64,000 nt of DNA from assembly GCA_965260935.1 (NCBI GenBank), contig OZ253374.1, positions 1,116,001 through 1,180,000 on the forward strand, given 5' to 3'. The first letter of the stretch is position 1. The number at the start of each line of letters is the position of its first letter. Shown here one piece after another: positions 50,702 through 59,040 of this stretch. The notes beneath the pieces are model-generated. The model saw only the letters and a program-made list of their open reading frames with translations, was not told the DNA's origin and ran no database searches. This DNA is from JBBROS01 sp965260935. GTDB lineage: Bacteria; Pseudomonadota; Alphaproteobacteria; Acetobacterales; Acetobacteraceae. The position numbers and the translations under genes are program-made.

Positions 50702-51433
50702 ATGTGTGATATACATGCCGAACGCCACGAATCCGTCGATTTCCAGAGCATGATGCGCGGAGTCGCGCGGTTCAGCGACACCGTTTTCCCGCAACAACGA
50801 GAGCTTTACAGCCGCCTGGCTACTCATGGCCAGAAGCCGAAGGCCCTGATGATCTCCTGCGCCGACAGCCGCGTCGTCCCGGAGATGATTACCCAAAGCC
50901 GGCCCGGCGAGCTGTTCGTCTGCCGCAACGCCGGCAACATCGTGCCGCCCTTCGCGCAGATGAACGGCGGCGTGTCGTCGGTGATCGAGTACGCCGTCGT
51001 CGCTTTGCGCGTCCGCGACATCATCGTCTGCGGCCACACCGATTGCGGCGCCATGGGCGGCCTGCTGCACCCGGAAAGGCTGGCGGCCATGCCGAACGTC
51101 GCCGCTTGGCTGCGTCACAGCCACGCCGCCGAGCAGGTCATCGCCCAGACCTACCCGGCCGACGCGTCCCTGTCGGAACGGCAATCCGCCTTGGCGATGG
51201 AAAACGTCGTCGTTCAGATCAACCACCTCCGCACCCATCCGTCCGTCGCCGCCGCGCTCGCGAAAGGGGAGCTGACGCTGCACGGATGGTTGTTCGACAT
51301 CGAGCACGGCCGGACGCTGGCCTACGACGGCGCCCTGGGCCAGTTCCTGCCGATCCGCGACGACGAGCCGCCCGCGGTCGCCGTGGCGCCTCGCCCGGCC
51401 GCCGCCTCCGCCCCCTCCATCGCTGCGGAGTGA
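50702..51433 (+). CDS. Beta-carbonic anhydrase
   Basis: A 243-aa beta-class carbonic anhydrase interconverting CO2 and bicarbonate. Zinc and catalytic residues are Cys53, Asp55 and Arg57 in SCADSRVVP, and His112 with Cys115 in CGHTDCGAMGG. A conserved HGWLFDIEHGRTLAYD region follows, and the C-terminus is an Ala/Pro-rich tail. The ATG at 50702 has GAGGG about ten bases upstream; an in-frame start 54 bases earlier is less likely. The SulP gene begins 4 bases after it. Confidence 0.95.
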   Translation: MCDIHAERHESVDFQSMMRGVARFSDTVFPQQRELYSRLATHGQKPKALMISCADSRVVPEMITQSRPGELFVCRNAGNIVPPFAQMNGGVSSVIEYAVVALRVRDIIVCGHTDCGAMGGLLHPERLAAMPNVAAWLRHSHAAEQVIAQTYPADASLSERQSALAMENVVVQINHLRTHPSVAAALAKGELTLHGWLFDIEHGRTLAYDGALGQFLPIRDDEPPAVAVAPRPAAASAPSIAAE

Positions 51434-51437
51434 GCCT

Positions 51438-52895
51438 ATGATGAACAAAACCATGCGCGACGTGTCGGCCTCGTTCGTCGTGTTCCTCGTGGCGATGCCG
51501 CTTTGCATGGGCATCGCCATCGCCTCCGGCGTGCCTCCCGAGCGCGGGCTGCTGACCGGCATCATCGGCGGCATCGTCGTCGGCCTGCTGTCCGGCTCGC
51601 CGTTGCAGGTCAGCGGCCCGGCTGCGGGCCTGGTGACGATGGTGTTCGGCATCGTCCAGACCCACGGCATCAGCGCCCTCGGGCCGATCATGGTGCTGGC
51701 GGGGATTTTGCAGTGCGCGACGGGCGCCTTGCGGCTCGGCCAATGGTTCCGCTCCATCTCGCCCGCCGTCGTGCATGGGATGCTGGCCGGCATCGGCGTG
51801 CTGATCGTCGCCGGGCAGGTGCATGTGCTGGTTGACCAGAAGCCGCTGGCGAGCGGGCTCGCGAACATCATGGCCGCTCCCGGGGCCGTCGCCGGGCTGT
51901 TCCCGCTGGACGGCTTTGGCGGCGAGGCGGCCTTGGCCTTGGGGCTGGTGACGATCGGCGCGATGCTGGCCTGGGACCGGTTTCGCCCGTCCGCGCTCGG
52001 GTCCGTGCCGGGCGCGCTGGTGGGCGTGGCCTTGGCGACTGCCTTGGGTGCCGCGTTCGCGGTTCCCGTCTCGCAAGTGGCCGTGCCGGATAGCCTGTGG
52101 CAGAGCGTCAGCCTGCCGGGCGACGGGTTCGTCGGCTCCATGTTCCAGCTCAGCGCCATCCCGGCCGCGTTGGCGCTGGCGTTCATCGCCAGCACGGAAA
52201 GCCTGCTGTCGGCCTCCGCCGTTGACCGGATGCAGGACCGCGCCCGCACCGACTATGACCGCGAGCTGATGGCGCAAGGCGTCGGCAACGGCGTGTCCGG
52301 CTTGCTGGGGGGGTTGCCGATCACGGGCGTCATTGTCCGCAGTTCGGCCAACGTCCAGGCGGGCGCGCAGACGCGGCTCTCGGCCGTGCTGCACGGGTTC
52401 CTGATCCTTGGCGCCGTCAGCTTGATGCCGGGCGTGCTGCGGATGATTCCGACGGCGGCGCTTGCCGGCGTGCTCGTGGTCACGGGATGCCGGCTTGTCG
52501 GCCTGCGCCACGTGCGCGAGCTTCGGCACTCCTACGGGCCGATGCCGGCGGCGATCTGGCTGGCGACTGCGGTTGGCGTCGTTTCCGTTGATCTGCTGAC
52601 CGGCGTGCTGCTGGGGATCGCGCTGTCGGTGTTCGAGTCTGTCCGGCACCTCCGCCGCCCAGGGTTCAAGATGCAGCGCACGGACAACGGATCGCTGACG
52701 GAGCTGCGGCTTTCGGGCCGGGCGACCTTTCTGCAGTTGCCGCGCCTGCTGAGCACGGTCGAGTCGCTGCCCAGCGACCGGTCGGTCAGCATCCGAACCG
52801 GCGGCTTGCGCCACGTCGACCACACGTTCGCGAGCGCGTTGGATCAGCTTTCGGGCCGGAACGGAGCCGGCGGGAGGACGATCCAAGTCGCATGA
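51438..52895 (+). CDS. SulP-family inorganic anion transporter
   Basis: A 485-aa membrane transporter of the SulP group (sulfate, bicarbonate or similar anions). It has the signature GIAIASGVPPERGLLTGIIGG, LSGSPLQVSGPAAGLV and the core VGNGVSGLLGGLPITGVIVRSSANVQAGAQT, with ten or more helices. The C-terminal STAS domain is short and atypical. GGAGTGAG precedes the start at 51438. Close coupling to carbonic anhydrase suggests bicarbonate transport, as in known SulP-carbonic anhydrase fusions; that is inference. Confidence 0.92.
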   Translation: MMNKTMRDVSASFVVFLVAMPLCMGIAIASGVPPERGLLTGIIGGIVVGLLSGSPLQVSGPAAGLVTMVFGIVQTHGISALGPIMVLAGILQCATGALRLGQWFRSISPAVVHGMLAGIGVLIVAGQVHVLVDQKPLASGLANIMAAPGAVAGLFPLDGFGGEAALALGLVTIGAMLAWDRFRPSALGSVPGALVGVALATALGAAFAVPVSQVAVPDSLWQSVSLPGDGFVGSMFQLSAIPAALALAFIASTESLLSASAVDRMQDRARTDYDRELMAQGVGNGVSGLLGGLPITGVIVRSSANVQAGAQTRLSAVLHGFLILGAVSLMPGVLRMIPTAALAGVLVVTGCRLVGLRHVRELRHSYGPMPAAIWLATAVGVVSVDLLTGVLLGIALSVFESVRHLRRPGFKMQRTDNGSLTELRLSGRATFLQLPRLLSTVESLPSDRSVSIRTGGLRHVDHTFASALDQLSGRNGAGGRTIQVA

Positions 52896-52909
52896 GGTGA
52901 TTTGCAAAC

Positions 52910-52939
52910 GGGGTGGGACCGGTGCGCTGGTTCCACCCC
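52910..52939. terminator. Hairpin after the SulP gene
   Basis: GGGGTGGGACC (52910-52920) pairs with GGTTCCACCCC (52929-52939), with one G-T pair, around an 8-base loop. No T-run follows, so it may act with Rho or as a bidirectional barrier between the SulP gene and the convergent NRAMP-like gene. Confidence 0.5.
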
Positions 52940-53063
52940 GATGCTTGTTCAGGACTCAATCAGGTCCACGGAGCCGTTGCTCAGGCTGCGGAATAGTTGG
53001 GATGGCGCGCTTCAAGGCGCGAGCCGGGAACGTGAATGCCCAACCGCCTGTCCCAAGCGTTCG

Positions 53064-54305
53064 TCACGCTGCGCCGAACAAGCCGCCAAAGACGCCGAGC
53101 GCGCAGGTGATGGCCGCGACCGCCACCACGACGGCGTAATACCACCCTTGCAGCCGCCGCGCCGGCGGCAGCGCCCGGCGGGCGAGCGCGATCAGGAACC
53201 CGAGCACCAACGGCAGCAGCAAGGCGTTCATGACTTGCACGCCGACGTTGAGCGAAACGAGATCGGGCGACGCCAGCACCACCACCGCGCCCACGATCAC
53301 GCACAGCGCGTAGATGGCATAGAACCAGCCCGCCTCGGTTGGCCGGAACTCGAGCGAGCGGCGGTATCCGGCCACCTCGCCCAGGCCCCAGGCGAATGCG
53401 AGCGAGCAGACGATGGCCGCGACCATGCCCGCGCCGAGGACGCCGAGGCCGAACACCAGGTTGCCGACCTGCGGGCCGAGAAAGGGGGTGAGGGCCTGGG
53501 CCATGTCGCCGACGGTGCCGAGCGCCGCGTCCGGCTGGCTGGCGCCGATGGTCGCGGCGCAGGCGATCAGGACCGCGGCCATGACGAGCTGCGTGGCAAG
53601 GGCGCCGATCGCGGTGTCCCAGCGCGCCATCGCGTAGTGCTCGGGCCGCAGCTTCTTATCGGCGACGGCCGACTGCTGGTAGAAGATCATCCACGGCATG
53701 ATGACGGCGCCGATGTTCGCCGCTGCCAGATAAAGGTAGTCGGGGTTGCGGAACGGGATGTCCAGGGCGCCCGTGGCGATCATGTGGAGGTCGGGGCGGG
53801 CCGCCCAGGCGACACCGAAGAAAGCGAGCTCGAACAGGCCGAGGATGATGGCGACCCGCTCGACCCGGCGATAAGACCCGGTCAGCACCACGGCCAGCAG
53901 CGCGGCGGCGGAGAGAAGCAGCGACAGGGCGCGGGGAACGCCGTAAAGCTCGCCCACGCCGGCGATGCCGGAGAACTCGGTCAGCAGGGCGCCGAACGTG
54001 GCGATGCCGAGGCCGATGGCCGAAACCCAAGCCCAGAACGGGCCGAAGGTCTCGTGGATCAACTCGCCGTGTCCGCGCCCGGTAAAGACGCCGAGACGGA
54101 CGGTGAGCTCCTGGACCATGTAGAGGATGGGCACGAGGACGAGTTGCAGCAGCAGGAGCCTGTAGCCCCATTGGACCCCGCTCTGCCCGGCGGTGATGAC
54201 GCTGCCGACATCGGTGTCCGCCAACATCACCACCAAGCCTGGCCCGAACACGGCAAGGGCGCTTAGACGCCGTGCCGGCCTGTCCTGCGGCTCAACGTGG
54301 CTCAA
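53064..54305 (-). CDS. NRAMP-like divalent metal transporter with atypical motifs
   Basis: A 413-aa NRAMP-family transporter with about 11 helices (for example WAWVSAIGLGIATFGALLTEFSGIAG). The metal-binding DPGN motif of helix 1 is replaced by LADTDVGSVITAGQSG, and the helix 6 MPH motif by IMPWMIFYQQSAV. These changes are seen in branches that carry other cargo than Mn/Fe, such as magnesium-type NRMT proteins, so the substrate should not be assumed. It stands alone; repeat copy B lies upstream. Confidence 0.85.
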   Translation of the reverse strand: MSHVEPQDRPARRLSALAVFGPGLVVMLADTDVGSVITAGQSGVQWGYRLLLLQLVLVPILYMVQELTVRLGVFTGRGHGELIHETFGPFWAWVSAIGLGIATFGALLTEFSGIAGVGELYGVPRALSLLLSAAALLAVVLTGSYRRVERVAIILGLFELAFFGVAWAARPDLHMIATGALDIPFRNPDYLYLAAANIGAVIMPWMIFYQQSAVADKKLRPEHYAMARWDTAIGALATQLVMAAVLIACAATIGASQPDAALGTVGDMAQALTPFLGPQVGNLVFGLGVLGAGMVAAIVCSLAFAWGLGEVAGYRRSLEFRPTEAGWFYAIYALCVIVGAVVVLASPDLVSLNVGVQVMNALLLPLVLGFLIALARRALPPARRLQGWYYAVVVAVAAITCALGVFGGLFGAA

Positions 54306-54362
54306 TGGTGAACGTCCTTTAGTAGCTGAGAAGCGCCAAGCCTGCTTCGGTTTAGGTCTGAA

Positions 54363-54448
54363 CCCCTATCGCCCTGAGCGCGTCAGGGCGATAGGGGCCC
54401 GACTTGGTCCGGACTGGCGCTCTATGTCCTGGGTTGTCTGGTCAGGAC
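54363..54448. repeat. Palindromic intergenic repeat, copy B
   Basis: Hairpin 1 has a perfect 15-bp stem, CCCCTATCGCCCTGA (54363-54377) with its complement at 54383-54397, loop GCGCG. After CTTGGTCCGGACTGGC, which aligns with CTTGATCTGGACTGGC in copy A, hairpin 2 keeps a 6-bp core GTCCTG (54426-54431) with CAGGAC (54443-54448). The element lies between DUF1328 and the NRAMP-like gene, both on the minus strand, the same kind of position as copy A. Confidence 0.85.
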
Positions 54449-54450
54449 GG

Positions 54451-54624
54451 CTATAAGACGGCTTTCCCGGCGAACAGCGCGAGCGCCAGGAAGACCAGGA
54501 ACACGACAATGGCGATGACGAACAAGATTTTGGCGATCCCCGCCGTTGCGGCGGAGACGCCGCTGAAGCCGAAGAAGCCGGCGATAATGGAGACCACGAA
54601 AAAAATCAGCGCCCACTTCAGCAT
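54451..54624 (-). CDS. DUF1328 small membrane protein (57 aa)
   Basis: A 57-aa, almost wholly hydrophobic protein starting MLKWALIFFVVSIIAGFFGF, with the SGVSAATAGIAKILFVI core typical of DUF1328 and two helices. Starting ATG 54624 has GGGAG about eight bases upstream. Family members are small inner-membrane proteins of unknown role, often stress-linked. The stop lies 3 bases from the right arm of repeat copy B. Confidence 0.9.
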   Translation of the reverse strand: MLKWALIFFVVSIIAGFFGFSGVSAATAGIAKILFVIAIVVFLVFLALALFAGKAVL

Positions 54625-54745
54625 AACGATACTCCCGGATATTTGAGCACAATCGCGCCGCCGAAACGATAGTTCCCCAACTCGTGAGATCAGGCACCGT
54701 CGGTTGGACGCCTGAGGGGCGTCAACGCGGCAATCCGGGACATGC

Positions 54746-54822
54746 TGGGGCGAACGACGGGTCTCGAACCCGCGACATCCAAGACCACAACCTGGCGCTC
54801 TACCAACTGAGCTACGTCCGCC
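54746..54822 (-). tRNA. tRNA-His (anticodon GTG)
   Basis: A 77-base tRNA with the extra 5' G of tRNA-His. The acceptor stem GCGGACG pairs with CGTTCGC, G-1 pairs with C73 and CCA is encoded. The anticodon stem-loop CCAGG-TTGTGGT-CTTGG gives GTG. The D arm reads GCTCAGTTGGTAGAGC. Confidence 0.97.
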
Positions 54823-54895
54823 ACAGCAGGTGCGCGGTTTAGAGCCGCTGAGCCGGCGGCGTCAACCGGCGAGTGGCGATGGCGTGCCGCCCGCG

Positions 54896-56191
54896 TCAGC
54901 TTATGGCCGGGATCACGACAGCCTTGCAGGAGCCGAAGCCAATGGGCGCAGCGCCGGGACGCACCGCACGGGCGCGGAGCTCGACCTCGTCGCCGTCTTG
55001 CAGGAAGCGGCGTTCCTCGCCGGATGGCAAGGTGATCGGCATTTTTCCGCCTTGGGTGATTTCGAGCAACGATCCTGCGCCGTCCGGCGTCGCCGACGAG
55101 ATCGTCCCCGTGCCCAGCAGGTCGCCCGGGTTGAGGTTGCAGCCGTTGCTCGCCTGGTGCGCCAGCAATTGCGCCGGCGTCCAGTAGAGGTCGAGCGAGG
55201 AGCCGGCCGACAGCCGGTGCGGCGCCAGCTTCCGCTCCCGCATCTTCTGGGTGAGCAGCAGCACCTCCAGCTCCAGTTCGAGTGCGCCATGAGCTTGGTC
55301 ATCGGCGTCGTTGAGATAGGGCAACGGCGCCGGGTCGCCGTTGGGCCGCGCCGGCTGCGCCGCCCTGAATGGCGCCAGCGCTTCCGGGGTCACGATCCAC
55401 GGGCTGACGCTGGTGCAGAAGCTTTTCGCCAAGAACGGGCCGAGCGGCTGCGATTCCCATGCCTGGATGTCGCGCGCCGACCAGTCGTTCAGCAGGCAGT
55501 ATCCGGCGATGTGCTCCGCCGCGGTTTGCATCGGGATCGGGACGCCGGGGGCATTGCCAGGCCCGACCCAGACGCCAAGCTCCAGCTCGTAGTCGAGGTT
55601 CCGGCTCGGCCCGTACGACGGCGCGCTCTCGTCAGCCCGCTTGCGCTGCCCGTTCGGGCGGCGGACCTCGCCCGGCAGACCGACCGAGCTGGCCCGGCCG
55701 TGGTAGCCGACCGGCGCCCATTTGTAGTTGGGCAGCAACGGGGCGTTTGGCCGGAACAACGTGCCCGTGGCCGTCGCGTGGTGGATGCCGGCGAAGAAAT
55801 CCGTGTAGTCGCCGATCGTGGCCGGGAGATACATCAGGCAATCCGCCGCGTTGTGCAGCAGATGCGGGCGCTCGTCCGAGCCTTCCTGCAGCAAGGCGCT
55901 CGCCGCGTCGCGCAACGCCTGCCGCGGCGCTGCGCCCATTGCCAGGAACCTGTTCAACGTCGGCCCGATGCAGTTGTCCGCCGCCGCCTGGGCCTCGTCG
56001 TCGAGCAGCCCGGCCTCGTGCAGCGCCCGCAGGTCGAGGATGTGGCCGCCGATGGCGATGCCGCCGCGCGGCGCTCCGGCCAGGGGGCTGAACACGCCGA
56101 GCGGCAGGTTCTGGATCGGGAAGTCGGCGTGGCCGTTGGCGCCGGGCACCCAGCTTTGCAACGACGGGTCGTGGGTATGGTCGAGGGTCAT
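54896..56191 (-). CDS. fahA: Fumarylacetoacetase
   Basis: A 431-aa enzyme that splits fumarylacetoacetate to fumarate and acetoacetate, the last step of homogentisate breakdown. It has the N-terminal PIQNLPLGVFS part, the catalytic-site YTDFFAGIHHATATG and the metal-binding YELELGVWVG with LLNDWSARDIQAWE downstream, and PGDLLGTGTISSA at the end. It overlaps the DUF2783 gene by 4 bases, in line with the aromatic-degradation operon to its right. Confidence 0.94.
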   Translation of the reverse strand: MTLDHTHDPSLQSWVPGANGHADFPIQNLPLGVFSPLAGAPRGGIAIGGHILDLRALHEAGLLDDEAQAAADNCIGPTLNRFLAMGAAPRQALRDAASALLQEGSDERPHLLHNAADCLMYLPATIGDYTDFFAGIHHATATGTLFRPNAPLLPNYKWAPVGYHGRASSVGLPGEVRRPNGQRKRADESAPSYGPSRNLDYELELGVWVGPGNAPGVPIPMQTAAEHIAGYCLLNDWSARDIQAWESQPLGPFLAKSFCTSVSPWIVTPEALAPFRAAQPARPNGDPAPLPYLNDADDQAHGALELELEVLLLTQKMRERKLAPHRLSAGSSLDLYWTPAQLLAHQASNGCNLNPGDLLGTGTISSATPDGAGSLLEITQGGKMPITLPSGEERRFLQDGDEVELRARAVRPGAAPIGFGSCKAVVIPAIS

Positions 56192-56388
56192 GCTCCATCC
56201 TCCGCCGAGCGCGCGGCCCGGATCGCGTCCAGCACCACGTGGTCATCGCCGATATGGTTCGCCAGCAGCAAAACCAAGGCCGCGTCGAGACGCCTGGACG
56301 CCGCGTCGTTGAGGCCGTCGTGCGCGGCGACGAGGGCGGCGAAGATGCCGTCCGGATCGCGCAGCCGCGGCGTGAGGTCGAGGGTCAC
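56188..56388 (-). CDS. DUF2783 protein (66 aa)
   Basis: A 66-aa protein of the DUF2783 family: LRDPDGIFAALVAAHDGLNDAASRRLDAALVLLLANHIGD is the core pattern. No biochemical role is known; the family is regularly found between an FAD monooxygenase and a fumarylacetoacetase gene, as here. It overlaps both neighbours by 4 bases, so it is probably part of the same pathway. Confidence 0.88.
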   Translation of the reverse strand: MTLDLTPRLRDPDGIFAALVAAHDGLNDAASRRLDAALVLLLANHIGDDHVVLDAIRAARSAEDGA

Positions 56389-57977
56389 GCAGCGCCTTCC
56401 AGGGCACGCGCGTTGAAACCGAGCGATTGCTGGACGGCTGCCTCGATGCGGCGCGCGTCGAATCGGCGGAAGGCTGCCGCGACGTGCTGATCGGGGCGCA
56501 GCAGCACGCAGGTGCCGTCGGATGCGCCGTAGCGCGCCGCAGCCAGGCCTTGCGCGTCGACGAGGGCGTCATCGGCCACGCGCACGACCGGCAATCCGGC
56601 CGTGGTTGGGATGGTGGCGCCAAAGGCCAGCAGGGTGAAGCCGTCGCCGCCGAGATGCCGCAGCAGCCAATCCGGGCGGCCGTCGTTCAGCACCGGCGCG
56701 TCCGGCGCGGCGCTGCCGCGCGCAGGGACGCCGGGCCAGGCGTCGGTGTCGCAGGGGGCCATGGGCACGACGCAGGGGCTGCACAGCCGCCCCGAGTTCA
56801 CGAAACGCCGTGCGAACGCATGATGCCCCGCCAGCCTGAGCGCCGCATCGCGGTAGGCCCGGGCGGCGGTGGTCTTCGGGGTGATGAAATCCGTCGCCTG
56901 CGTGCTGTGGCGGATGTTCTCGTCCGCGGCCGCCTGCCGCTCGATGCCGTAGGTCTCGACCAACGCGGGCGGCGCATGGCCTTCGATGACCGCCGCCAGC
57001 TTCCAGCCGAGATTGTCCGCGTCCTGCACGCCGCCGTTGCCGCCCCGCGCGCCGAACGGGCTGACCTGGTGGGCGCTGTCGCCCACGAACACGGTCCGAT
57101 CGTGCACGAACCGCTCCAGCCGGCGGCAACGGAAGGTGTAGAGGCTGACCCATTCCAGCTCGAACCTGGCCTGTGGCCCCAGCATCGCCTGCACGCGGGG
57201 GATGACCCGCTCCGGCTTCGTTTCCTCCTCGGGGTCCGCGTCGCAGCCGAGTTGCAGGTCGATGCGCCAGACGTTGTCCGGCTGCTTGTGCAGCAGGGCG
57301 GATTGGTTGCGGTGGAACGGCGGGTCGAACCAGAACCGGCGCTCGGTGGGGAAGGGGGCCTGCATCACCACGTCGGCGATCAGGAACCGGTCGTGGAACA
57401 CCCGTCCCATGAACGGCAGGCCCATCGCCCGGCGCACGATGCTCCGCGCGCCGTCGCAGGCCAGCAGCCAGTCCGTTGTCAGGCGGTAAGCGCCGCCGGG
57501 GGCCGACACGTCGACGGATGCGCCGCCCGAACCGGAGACCGCCGCCGTCACCGCGTGCTTCCAGCGCAGGTCGACCAGTCCGGTCGCCTCGCAGGCTTCG
57601 ACCAGCCAGGCTTCGGCATAATACTGCTGCAGGTTGACGAAAGCCGGGTATTGGTGGCCGTGCTCCGGCAGCAGGTCGAAGCCGAACAGCTCGCGGTCTT
57701 GCAGGAACACCCGCCCGGTGCTCCAGGTCACGCCCTTGGCCAGCATCCGCTCGCCCAGGCCGAGCCGCCCGAAAATCTCCAGCGAGCGTTTCGCCATGCA
57801 GATGGCGCGCGAGCCGGTGCTGACGGTATCGTCGTCGTCCAGCACCACCACGGGCACGCCGCGGCGGGCCAAGTCCAGTGCCAGGGTCAAGCCCACCAAC
57901 CCGGCGCCGACCACCACTGCGGGATGATGCCCTGGCCGCGGCGCCGGGCTGTCGTAATGGGGGGCGACAAACGGCAT
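56385..57977 (-). CDS. FAD-dependent aromatic hydroxylase (MhpA-like)
   Basis: A 530-aa class A flavoprotein monooxygenase. The dinucleotide motif is AVVVGAGLVGLTLALDLARRG, the second FAD motif LACDGARSIVRRAMGL (DG) and the third VFVGDSAHQVSPFGARGGNGGVQDA (GD). Similar gene sets hydroxylate 3-hydroxyphenyl compounds, and with fumarylacetoacetase alongside, a product entering the homogentisate route is likely. Homogentisate dioxygenase itself is not in the window. The start at 57977 overlaps the metallo-beta-lactamase stop by one base. Confidence 0.9.
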   Translation of the reverse strand: MPFVAPHYDSPAPRPGHHPAVVVGAGLVGLTLALDLARRGVPVVVLDDDDTVSTGSRAICMAKRSLEIFGRLGLGERMLAKGVTWSTGRVFLQDRELFGFDLLPEHGHQYPAFVNLQQYYAEAWLVEACEATGLVDLRWKHAVTAAVSGSGGASVDVSAPGGAYRLTTDWLLACDGARSIVRRAMGLPFMGRVFHDRFLIADVVMQAPFPTERRFWFDPPFHRNQSALLHKQPDNVWRIDLQLGCDADPEEETKPERVIPRVQAMLGPQARFELEWVSLYTFRCRRLERFVHDRTVFVGDSAHQVSPFGARGGNGGVQDADNLGWKLAAVIEGHAPPALVETYGIERQAAADENIRHSTQATDFITPKTTAARAYRDAALRLAGHHAFARRFVNSGRLCSPCVVPMAPCDTDAWPGVPARGSAAPDAPVLNDGRPDWLLRHLGGDGFTLLAFGATIPTTAGLPVVRVADDALVDAQGLAAARYGASDGTCVLLRPDQHVAAAFRRFDARRIEAAVQQSLGFNARALEGAA

Positions 57978-58951
57978 CACGCTTCCGCGGACGGCGCCGG
58001 GGCGCCCTGTTCCAAGGCTTGCCACATCTCCTTGTCGCGCTCGGCGGTCCAGATCCTCGGGTGGCCGAGGCCGTTCGCCTCGTCGTAGGCCCTGGCGACG
58101 TTGAACGGCATGCAGTGCTCGAAGATGACCCAATGGCCGTAGGCCGGCCGCATCGTGGCCATGGCCTGGTCATAGGTGTCTTTCAAGGACGCGCCTTCGG
58201 ACGCGGCTTTCTTCACGGCGGCGAACAGGTCGCTCGTGAACGCGCGGGTGCCTTCAATCGCCTCCTCGCAGTCCTTGCGCGACGTTAGGCTCCGTCCGCG
58301 CCCGGGCACCAGCGCCTCCGCGCCCAAGGCCCGCGCCGCTTCCAGCGTTGCCGGCCAGTCGGCGAAGTGGGCGTCGCCGCAATAGGGCGCGGCGCCGGAT
58401 TCCACCACGTCGCCGCTGAACAACACCCGCTCCTTCGGCAGCCACACCACCGTATCGCCCGCCGTGTGGCTGCGGCCGATCTGGATGATCTGGACCTCGC
58501 GGCCGCCCAGGTGGAGCGTCAGCCGCTTGTCGAACACGACCGAGGGCCAGGTCAGGCCCGGGATGCTGTCCTTGCCGCGGAACAGGCGGGGGAAGCGGCC
58601 GATCTCGCTGTCCATGTCCTGCTGGCCGCGCTCGGCGATCAAGCCGCGCGTGGCCTCGGAGGCGATCACCTCCGCACCCCGGTAGCCGCTTGCCCCCAGC
58701 ACGCGCACCGCATGGTAATGCGTCAGCACCACGTGGCGGACGGGTTTGTCCGTGACGCCGCGGATGCGCGCGAGCACGTCGGCGGCCATGGCAGGCGTTG
58801 CCTGAGCGTCGACCACCAGCACGCTGTTATCGCCGACCACGACGCCGCTGTTCGGATCCCCTTCCGCCGTGTATCCGAACAGCCCCGGCGCCAGCTCGTC
58901 GAAGCTGACCGTCTTGTCCACTAGGTCCTTGGTGCTGGCGAAACCTGACAT
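57977..58951 (-). CDS. MBL-fold metallohydrolase with altered metal motif
   Basis: A 324-aa metallo-beta-lactamase-fold protein. The metal motif HxHxDH appears as THYHAVRV, so the Asp/His pair is changed, while HTAGDTVVW and FSGDVVESG remain. The changed motif is seen in a subset found with aromatic-degradation genes. The C-terminal third has a helix-rich tail. It is the first gene of the four-gene cluster; the function is likely hydrolysis of a pathway intermediate, not settled here. Confidence 0.87.
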   Translation of the reverse strand: MSGFASTKDLVDKTVSFDELAPGLFGYTAEGDPNSGVVVGDNSVLVVDAQATPAMAADVLARIRGVTDKPVRHVVLTHYHAVRVLGASGYRGAEVIASEATRGLIAERGQQDMDSEIGRFPRLFRGKDSIPGLTWPSVVFDKRLTLHLGGREVQIIQIGRSHTAGDTVVWLPKERVLFSGDVVESGAAPYCGDAHFADWPATLEAARALGAEALVPGRGRSLTSRKDCEEAIEGTRAFTSDLFAAVKKAASEGASLKDTYDQAMATMRPAYGHWVIFEHCMPFNVARAYDEANGLGHPRIWTAERDKEMWQALEQGAPAPSAEA

Positions 58952-59040
58952 GTTCGTCCCTTTTGTCGCGGCAGGCTATTCCAGACTAACCTGCGGGACA
59001 ACAACATGCCCGCGAACCGGGTTAGACGAAAGGAAGCGCC

